Assembly (NCBI GenBank): GCA_964600385.1
Contig: CAZRJC010000023.1
Coordinates: 1 to 29,423 of the forward strand
Direction: 5' to 3'
Length of the DNA stretch: 29,423 nucleotides
From: DMER64 sp964600385
GTDB taxonomy: Bacteria > Bacteroidota > Bacteroidia > Bacteroidales > UBA932
Positions 24,700 to 29,423 of this stretch are shown here, in pieces. Both the position numbers and the translations under genes were made by a program. Numbering within the stretch: position 1 is the first letter of the stretch; each line of letters starts with the position of its first letter. The notes beneath the pieces are model-generated. The model saw nothing but the letters and a program-made list of their open reading frames with translations, was not told the DNA's origin and searched no databases.

Positions 24700-25869
24700 A
24701 TGAAAGATTTTGAGAATAAGTTGAAAACCATGTTGGAGGACCACGATCAACTGATTGCGCGGAAAAACATTGCTGTTGTTCATTCGTCCGGATGGTATAC
24801 AAGATATCAGTACCCTGTTCTGACTGCAGAACACATTCCCCTGCACTGGCGGTTCGACTTGAACAGGGATCGTAATCCTTACCTTCTGGAACGTTTTGGT
24901 TTCAATGCCGTATTCAATGCGGGGGCCATGCGGCTGAACGGTAAATATGTCATGATTGCCAGAGTGGAAGGAAACGACAGGAAATCTTTCTTTGCCGTGG
25001 CCGAGAGTGACAACGGAGTGGACGGTTTTCGTTTCCGTGAACGGCCTGTAACCATCCCTGAGTGGGGCGAGCCTGCCACAAACGTGTACGATATGAGGCT
25101 TACCCAGCACGAAGACGGCTGGATTTACGGCGTCTTCTGTGTTGAGCGGAAGGATCCGGGCGCAGCACCGGGAGATCTTTCGTCGGCCATAGCATCGGCA
25201 GGGATCGCACGTACAAAAGACCTGGATAACTGGGAAAGGCTTCCGGATCTTATTTCCCGCAGTCAGCAGCGCAATGTGGTGCTGCATCCCGAATACGTTG
25301 ACGGGAAATATGCCTTTTACACAAGGCCCCAGGACGGTTTCATCGAAGCCGGCAACGGTGGCGGGATAGGCTGGGCGCTGGTAAGTGATATCACCAATGC
25401 CGAGATTGTTGACGAGCATATCATCAACAGAAGATTTTACCATACTATAAAAGAAGTAAAGAACGGGGAAGGACCGGCTCCCATCCGGACCGACAGGGGA
25501 TGGCTGCACCTGGCGCACGGCGTAAGGGGGTGTGCATCGGGCCTTCGCTATGTGCTTTACCTGTTTGTTACCGCTTTACATGAACCATGGAAAGTAATTG
25601 CAGAACCCGGCGGCTATTTTATGGCTCCGGTAGATGAGGAACGAATTGGCGACGTATCCAATGTTCTATTCTGTAACGGATGGATAGGGGAAGAAGACGG
25701 TACCGTTTATATTTATTATGCATCGAGCGATACCCGCATGCATGTGGCCACCTCGTCCGTTGATGTGCTCCTGGACTATTGTTTCAACACCCCGCATGAC
25801 GGTCTTTACAGCGGAAGTTCAGTACTTTCTGTAAATAATATTATAGACAGAAACAGGGAATACAGATAA
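24700..25869 (+). CDS. 4-O-beta-D-mannosyl-D-glucose phosphorylase, GH130
   Basis: This 389-residue cytoplasmic enzyme reversibly converts beta-1,4-mannosyl-glucose and phosphate to alpha-mannose 1-phosphate and glucose. It resembles the GH130 subfamily 1 mannosylglucose phosphorylase of Bacteroides fragilis along most of its length. Landmarks are YTRYQYPVLTAEHIPLHWR (33-51), NAVFNAGAMRLNGKY (69-83), NVYDMRLTQHEDGW (128-141) with Asp131 as the expected general acid, SQQRNVVLHPE, KNGEGPAPIRTDRGWLHLAHGVR and the C-terminal YYASSDTRMHVATSS. There is no signal peptide. The start at 24700 matches the family N-terminus; an upstream in-frame ATG at 24595 would place the hairpin in the coding region. 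In mannan pathways it usually acts after an epimerase, which is not in this window. It is the only mannan-type enzyme here and its neighbours point to xylan. Confidence 0.93.
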   Translation: MKDFENKLKTMLEDHDQLIARKNIAVVHSSGWYTRYQYPVLTAEHIPLHWRFDLNRDRNPYLLERFGFNAVFNAGAMRLNGKYVMIARVEGNDRKSFFAVAESDNGVDGFRFRERPVTIPEWGEPATNVYDMRLTQHEDGWIYGVFCVERKDPGAAPGDLSSAIASAGIARTKDLDNWERLPDLISRSQQRNVVLHPEYVDGKYAFYTRPQDGFIEAGNGGGIGWALVSDITNAEIVDEHIINRRFYHTIKEVKNGEGPAPIRTDRGWLHLAHGVRGCASGLRYVLYLFVTALHEPWKVIAEPGGYFMAPVDEERIGDVSNVLFCNGWIGEEDGTVYIYYASSDTRMHVATSSVDVLLDYCFNTPHDGLYSGSSVLSVNNIIDRNREYR

Positions 25870-25873
25870 TTCC

Positions 25874-25881
25874 TATTTTTG
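25874..25881 (+). promoter_or_regulatory. -7 promoter box for the EamA transporter gene
   Basis: TATTTTTG matches TAnnTTTG, lies directly after the GH130 stop and ends 7 bp before the ATG at 25889. Transcription would begin at or just before the start codon. Confidence 0.5.
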
Positions 25882-25888
25882 CGCCCTT

Positions 25889-26821
25889 ATGTCGGGAGAA
25901 TTTATTGCTATAGGGGTCGCATTCCTTTGGACGTTGAGTGCTCTGTTCTTTGAGCACGCCGGTAAACAACTGGGATCGGTCAATCTGAACATCATTCGAT
26001 TGTTTTGTGCATTCATTTTCATTGGTGTCACACTCATGATAATGAACGGCAGTTTTCTGCCTGCCCACGCAAACAAAGAAGTGTGGATATGGATGGCGCT
26101 TTCGGGTCTGGTTGGATTCGTGATTGGAGATTATTTTCTTTTTGCCTCCTATGCGATGATCTCGGCCCGTTATTCCCAGCTTATCATGACGCTTGCCTCT
26201 CCGTTTGCGGCATTGGCAGGTTTCGCCATAATAGGGGAAAAACTTTCATGGATGGCGCTTGCCGGAATGTGCGTGACGCTCACGGGAATATCTATTTCCA
26301 TACTGAAAAAGGAAAACGGAAATAACGGCGAATCACACAATAAACTCCACATGCGCCTGCCTGTAAAAGGGGTGCTGTTTGCTCTGATGGGCGCTATAGG
26401 CCAGGGAGTAGGCATTGTGCTCAGCAAGCAGGGCATGCTGGCATACGAAAATTGCTACCCATCGGAAAGCGTGCTTTATATTCCTCTGGCGGCCACACAG
26501 ATAAGAACCATAACAGGTATCATTTCTTTTGTTCTCATTATTGTACTTACCGGTGGAATAAAGAATTTCTTTACCAGCATAAAAAACAGGAAAGGAGTAA
26601 AAACCGCCGTTATCGGGTCGATTTTCGGTCCTTTCCTGGGAGTGACTTTTTCGCTCATGGCTGTGCAATATGCCAACACAGCCGTCGCGTCTACCATCAT
26701 GGCTACAGTGCCTGTGATTATCCTGTTGCCGGAATATCTTTTCCTGAAACGCAAGGTTACCTGGGTTCAGGTAACCGGTGCGGTTATCAGCGTAGTGGGA
26801 GTGACTTTGTTCTTTATCTGA
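25889..26821 (+). CDS. EamA/DMT-superfamily transporter
   Basis: This 310-residue inner-membrane protein belongs to the drug/metabolite transporter superfamily. Two EamA halves of five helices each can be traced. The first (about 1-137) opens with FIAIGVAFLWTLSALFFEHAGK and contains SGLVGFVIGDYFLFASYAMISARYSQLIMTLASPFAALAGFAIIGEKLSW, whose helix 3-4 pattern and GEKLSW end are typical. The second (about 155-310) contains FGPFLGVTFSLMAVQYANTAVASTIMATVPVIILLPEYLFLKRKVTWVQVTGAVISVVGVTLFF. Members export or import small metabolites; the substrate here is unknown. It begins 19 bp after the GH130 stop but has its own promoter box, so it may not be part of that unit. Its stop codon lies in a 19-bp tandem duplication shared with the convergent GH43 gene. 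Confidence 0.88.
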   Translation: MSGEFIAIGVAFLWTLSALFFEHAGKQLGSVNLNIIRLFCAFIFIGVTLMIMNGSFLPAHANKEVWIWMALSGLVGFVIGDYFLFASYAMISARYSQLIMTLASPFAALAGFAIIGEKLSWMALAGMCVTLTGISISILKKENGNNGESHNKLHMRLPVKGVLFALMGAIGQGVGIVLSKQGMLAYENCYPSESVLYIPLAATQIRTITGIISFVLIIVLTGGIKNFFTSIKNRKGVKTAVIGSIFGPFLGVTFSLMAVQYANTAVASTIMATVPVIILLPEYLFLKRKVTWVQVTGAVISVVGVTLFFI

Positions 26822-26847
26822 AGCTAAGTTCTTTATCTGAAACTAAG
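26810..26847. repeat. 19-bp tandem duplication at a convergent gene junction
   Basis: Two adjacent 19-bp units (26810-26828 and 26829-26847) start TTCTTTATCTGAA and end CTAAG, differing at one base (GCTAAG versus ACTAAG). The first unit contains the stop of the EamA gene and the second contains the TAG stop of the minus-strand GH43 gene. Confidence 0.9.
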
Positions 26848-27814
26848 CCCCTCCGCCGTCCATTGTAACGATGGTGCCGTCATTGTTGTACTCCATTTCA
26901 ACCACTTTCAGACTGCGCAGCCACGTTTTGCCTCCTGAAGGAACGCTGTCGTGGAAGAACAGGTACCAGCGGCCTTTGAATTCAACAATGCAATGGTGTG
27001 TTGTCCATCCTACTACCGGAGTAAGAATCACGCCCTGGTAAGTAAATGGCCCGTAGGGGTTATCACCGGTGGCGTAGCAGAGCTTGTGTGTGTTGCCTGT
27101 AGAGTAGGAGAAATAATACTTTCCGTTGTATTTATGCATCCATGAGGCCTCAAAAAAGCGACGGTCGTGATCGCCCGCTTTCAGTATTTCTCCGTTTTTG
27201 TCCAACAGGATCACGTCTTTAGGTTCCTCGGCAAACTGAAGCATGTCGTCACTCATCCTGACTACACGTGATGGAAGAGCCGGCTGGTCGTTTTCGGGTT
27301 CATGACCGCATTCTATGGCCTTGTTGTTGCGGTAGCGCTGTAATTGCCCGCCCCACAGGCCTCCGAAGTACATGTAATGCGAACCGTCGTCATCGCGGAA
27401 TACGCAGGGGTCCATGGAATAACTTCCCTTGATGGGAGCGTCAAGGGCTTTGAAAGGCCCCTCGGGTTTATCACTTACAGCCACACCTATGCGAAAGATG
27501 TCGTTTTTGTCTTTCAGGGGAAAATACAGGTAGTAGACGCCGTCTTTGTATGCCGCGTCGCAGTCCCATAACTGGCGTCCGGCCCAGGGAATTGACTTTA
27601 CATCGAGAGCCACACCGTGGTCCGTCACTTCGCTTTCGGGCGATTCCATGGAGAAAACATGATAGTCACGCATGTCAAAATGATCTCCGTTGTCGTTTTC
27701 GGGAATCCCCGATTCGATATCGTGGGATGGGTAAATGTAGAGTCGTCCGTTAAAAATGTGGACAGAAGGGTCTGCGGTAAACAAATGGGGTATAAGGTAT
27801 CTTGGATTTTTCAT
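26843..27814 (-). CDS. GH43 beta-xylosidase / alpha-L-arabinofuranosidase
   Basis: This 323-residue enzyme has a five-bladed GH43 propeller and no signal peptide, so it acts in the cytoplasm on imported oligosaccharides. The three catalytic acids are in place: Asp15 in FTADPS as general base, Asp135 in SMDPCVF as pKa modulator, and Glu222 in RFFEASWMHK as general acid. Other family landmarks are YYLYFPLKDK (94-103), HYMYFGGLWGGQLQRY (146-161), YYFSYSTGNTHKLCYA and GWTTHHCIVEFKGRWYLFFHD. The pattern fits GH43 subfamily 1, which contains xylosidases and arabinofuranosidases, so the linkage cut is not fixed. Only 2 bp separate it from the GH10 gene, so the two enzymes and the symporter form one operon for xylan or arabinoxylan fragments. 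Confidence 0.92.
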   Translation of the reverse strand: MKNPRYLIPHLFTADPSVHIFNGRLYIYPSHDIESGIPENDNGDHFDMRDYHVFSMESPESEVTDHGVALDVKSIPWAGRQLWDCDAAYKDGVYYLYFPLKDKNDIFRIGVAVSDKPEGPFKALDAPIKGSYSMDPCVFRDDDGSHYMYFGGLWGGQLQRYRNNKAIECGHEPENDQPALPSRVVRMSDDMLQFAEEPKDVILLDKNGEILKAGDHDRRFFEASWMHKYNGKYYFSYSTGNTHKLCYATGDNPYGPFTYQGVILTPVVGWTTHHCIVEFKGRWYLFFHDSVPSGGKTWLRSLKVVEMEYNNDGTIVTMDGGGA

Positions 27815-27816
27815 GA

Positions 27817-28950
27817 TTATTTTGTCTTTAGTGCTTCTTCAATGATTTTAGCTACAACCGGTTTGGGTTTGTTCTGACGGTCGAATAACAGGGGATAGTC
27901 GGTTCTTCCAGGAATGGGCCAGTTGTTCCTCCATGACTGATGATCGCTTACGCCCCAGAGTGTTACCCTGGAAATCACATCCTGATGTTTCAGGAAAATG
28001 GAAAAGAAATCGAAATATCTTTTTTCAAACAATACGTTCACGGAATCGGGCAGGCCATTTGCGTACGGATTCATTTTCTGCTGGTATTCGAATGAGACGT
28101 TTACATCGGCTCCTGCGGTCTGGTCGGGGAACGGTAATAACGTGATATCCATTTCTGTGATCATTATCCTGACACCAAGGGCCGCAAAAGCTTCCATGCT
28201 TTTTTCGTATTCGGCCAGGTCGGGGTAATCCATGCCCACATGAGTCTGCATGCCGACACCGTCTATCCTGAGCCCCCCTTCCTGCAACTTTTTCACCAGG
28301 GCCACTACGCCTTCACGTCTGCCGGGAAGGGCCATTGAATAATCGTTGTAGTAGAGTTCGGCATCGGGATCTGCCTCATGGGCAAACTGAAACGCCAATT
28401 GAATGTAATCATCTCCGATGATCTCGTAGAATTTGGTTTTGCGGAACGATCCGTCATCCATGATGGCTTCGTTCACCACCTCCCATTCTTTAACCCGGCC
28501 CTTGAAATGTTCCATGACCGTCTGGATGTGTGTCTTCATCCGCTCTATCATGACTTCGCGGGTAACGTCGTTCCCGTTACTGTCGGTGAAGAACCAGGCA
28601 GGTGCCTGGGAATGCCATATGAGTACATGGCCGGACATGAACATATTGTTCCTTTCCCCGAATTCAACAAGTTTATCGGCCAGAGTAAAATCAAATACAC
28701 CTTCTTTCGGCTGAAGCCACATGCTTTTCATACAATTTTCACCCACGATGGCATTGAAATGTTCTTTGATTACCCTGACAGAGGCCGTATCTGTTTCATT
28801 AATCTGTTCGGCATTTATTGCCGCACCTATAAGGAATTTACCGGAAAAAGCCTCTTTCAGCGAAGGCAGTTTTTCCTGATGTGTCTGACTGCAGGCGCCT
28901 GCCAGCAATGTGGCCAGCGCAAGGAACATGATTTTGAAAGTTGTATTCAT
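27817..28950 (-). CDS. GH10 endo-1,4-beta-xylanase lipoprotein
   Basis: This 377-residue enzyme cuts internal beta-1,4-xylosidic bonds with retention of configuration. The N-terminus is a lipoprotein signal (LLAGAC, Cys20), which places it on an outer-membrane face or in the periplasm. The GH10 barrel is complete: GAAINAEQI (42-50), NAIVGENCMKSMWLQPKEGVFDF (66-88), HVLIWHSQAPAWF (108-120), WEVVNEAIMDDG (156-167) with Glu161 as acid/base, and RIMITEMDITLLP (261-273) with Glu266 as nucleophile. VTLWGVSDHQSWRN near the C-terminus closes the barrel. The length matches single-domain GH10 xylanases, and no binding module is seen. It lies between the GPH symporter and the GH43 gene, giving an ordered cut, import and trim pathway. 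Confidence 0.95.
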   Translation of the reverse strand: MNTTFKIMFLALATLLAGACSQTHQEKLPSLKEAFSGKFLIGAAINAEQINETDTASVRVIKEHFNAIVGENCMKSMWLQPKEGVFDFTLADKLVEFGERNNMFMSGHVLIWHSQAPAWFFTDSNGNDVTREVMIERMKTHIQTVMEHFKGRVKEWEVVNEAIMDDGSFRKTKFYEIIGDDYIQLAFQFAHEADPDAELYYNDYSMALPGRREGVVALVKKLQEGGLRIDGVGMQTHVGMDYPDLAEYEKSMEAFAALGVRIMITEMDITLLPFPDQTAGADVNVSFEYQQKMNPYANGLPDSVNVLFEKRYFDFFSIFLKHQDVISRVTLWGVSDHQSWRNNWPIPGRTDYPLLFDRQNKPKPVVAKIIEEALKTK

Positions 28951-28973
28951 AAAGCGGTCATTTGGTTATTTCT

Positions 28974-29423
28974 CTAGTTTTCGTCAGCTGCACGGCGTGC
29001 GGTCAGTTCTTCCTGGATCCGTACTTCCATTTTTTTATTGATCTCGTAAAAGAACAGACAGGCAACGCTCACAAAGAAGGTGAGGGTAGGGTAAACACTC
29101 AGTGACAGTTTGATTCCGTTAACAGTCTCTGCAGACTGAACGGCAAGTTGTTCGTTGTAGCCACAGCTGGCCAGGATACCGGCAACAAGGGATCCGCCGA
29201 TACTCAGACCGGCTTTCAGCCCGAATATCATGGCAGAGAATATGATAGCGGTGGCCCGGCGTGAATTCTTCCATTCGGAATAATCGGCCACGTCGGCAAT
29301 CATGGCCCAAAGTAGAGGGGTGGAAATACCGTAGAAGAATCCGTGTAACATTTGCGTGCCATATACAGCCAGGATGGCACGGGGACTGTAGAAGTAGAAC
29401 ATGAACAGGCAGAGGGCCGAGAG
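28974..29423 (-). CDS. GPH-family sugar:cation symporter, N-terminus missing
   Basis: Only the last 149 residues are visible; the gene continues past the right edge. They contain the final membrane helices of a glycoside-pentoside-hexuronide (GPH) symporter in the major facilitator superfamily. The diagnostic stretch is STPLLWAMIADVADYSEWKNSRRATAIIFSAMIFGLKAGLSIGGSLVAGIL, matching the late-helix region of XynB/YicJ/MelB-type carriers. It is followed by the last helix (YPTLTFFVSVACLFFYEI) and a short charged tail (KKMEVRIQEELTARRAADEN). These proteins bring xylosides or similar oligosaccharides across the inner membrane with sodium or protons. The stop is 23 bp before the GH10 xylanase start, with no promoter between, so it is the probable first visible gene of the xylan operon. 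Confidence 0.9.
   Translation of the reverse strand, partial: LSALCLFMFYFYSPRAILAVYGTQMLHGFFYGISTPLLWAMIADVADYSEWKNSRRATAIIFSAMIFGLKAGLSIGGSLVAGILASCGYNEQLAVQSAETVNGIKLSLSVYPTLTFFVSVACLFFYEINKKMEVRIQEELTARRAADEN

Noticed and set aside
1..29423. CRISPR array, tRNA, rRNA, insertion sequence or phage genes
   Set aside because: I looked for spaced direct repeats, terminal inverted repeats with a transposase, and conserved RNA sequence patterns and saw none.

Overview
The window looks like a chromosomal segment from a member of the Bacteroidota, probably order Bacteroidales. The evidence is a SusC/SusD outer-membrane pair, many lipoprotein signal peptides, several exact Bacteroidetes-type -7 promoter boxes (TAnnTTTG) directly before genes, few Shine-Dalgarno sequences, and carbohydrate-active enzymes typical of polysaccharide utilisation loci (PULs). 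A family-level guess (Dysgonomonadaceae or a relative) is weak. No rRNA, tRNA, CRISPR array, insertion sequence or phage gene is seen.

Region 1 (1-5410) is housekeeping and redox. It holds a lipoprotein alpha/beta-hydrolase cut by the left edge, a divergent long amidophosphoribosyltransferase-like protein, and a two-gene minus-strand operon. That operon encodes a four-domain sulfur-relay fusion (CoA-disulfide reductase, rhodanese, TusA, DsrE) and a MarR-type regulator, translationally coupled by a TGATG overlap. Region 2 (5515-9753) is a plus-strand run: a GH29 alpha-L-fucosidase lipoprotein, an AI-2E/PerM-family membrane protein, a ZupT-like zinc transporter, and an AraC regulator with its own promoter.

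Region 3 (9742-18342) is the most unusual part. Six minus-strand genes are packed with overlaps or very short gaps behind one promoter. In transcription order they are a stand-alone DUF4369-like lipoprotein, membrane/TPR protein B1, heme-motif beta-propeller lipoprotein A1, paralogue B2, paralogue A2, and a secreted putative glycoside-hydrolase-like protein. The B-A module is duplicated in tandem, and each A protein has one CxxCH cytochrome c motif followed by TolB/PD40-like propeller repeats.

Region 4 (18412-24336) is the susC-susD-susE-position operon, upstream on the same strand and separated from region 3 by a strong terminator that abuts the next promoter. Region 5 (24590-29423) has a GH130 mannosylglucose phosphorylase whose predicted leader carries a large hairpin, an EamA transporter, and a minus-strand xylan set: a GPH-type symporter (cut by the right edge), a GH10 xylanase lipoprotein and a cytoplasmic GH43.

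Together, regions 4 and 5 suggest outer-membrane glycan capture, surface or periplasmic xylan cleavage, inner-membrane import of oligosaccharides, and cytoplasmic cleavage or phosphorolysis. The role of the region 3 operon is unknown. Its position suggests a link to glycan use, and its heme motifs suggest electron transfer or sensing at the cell envelope. Both are inferences.
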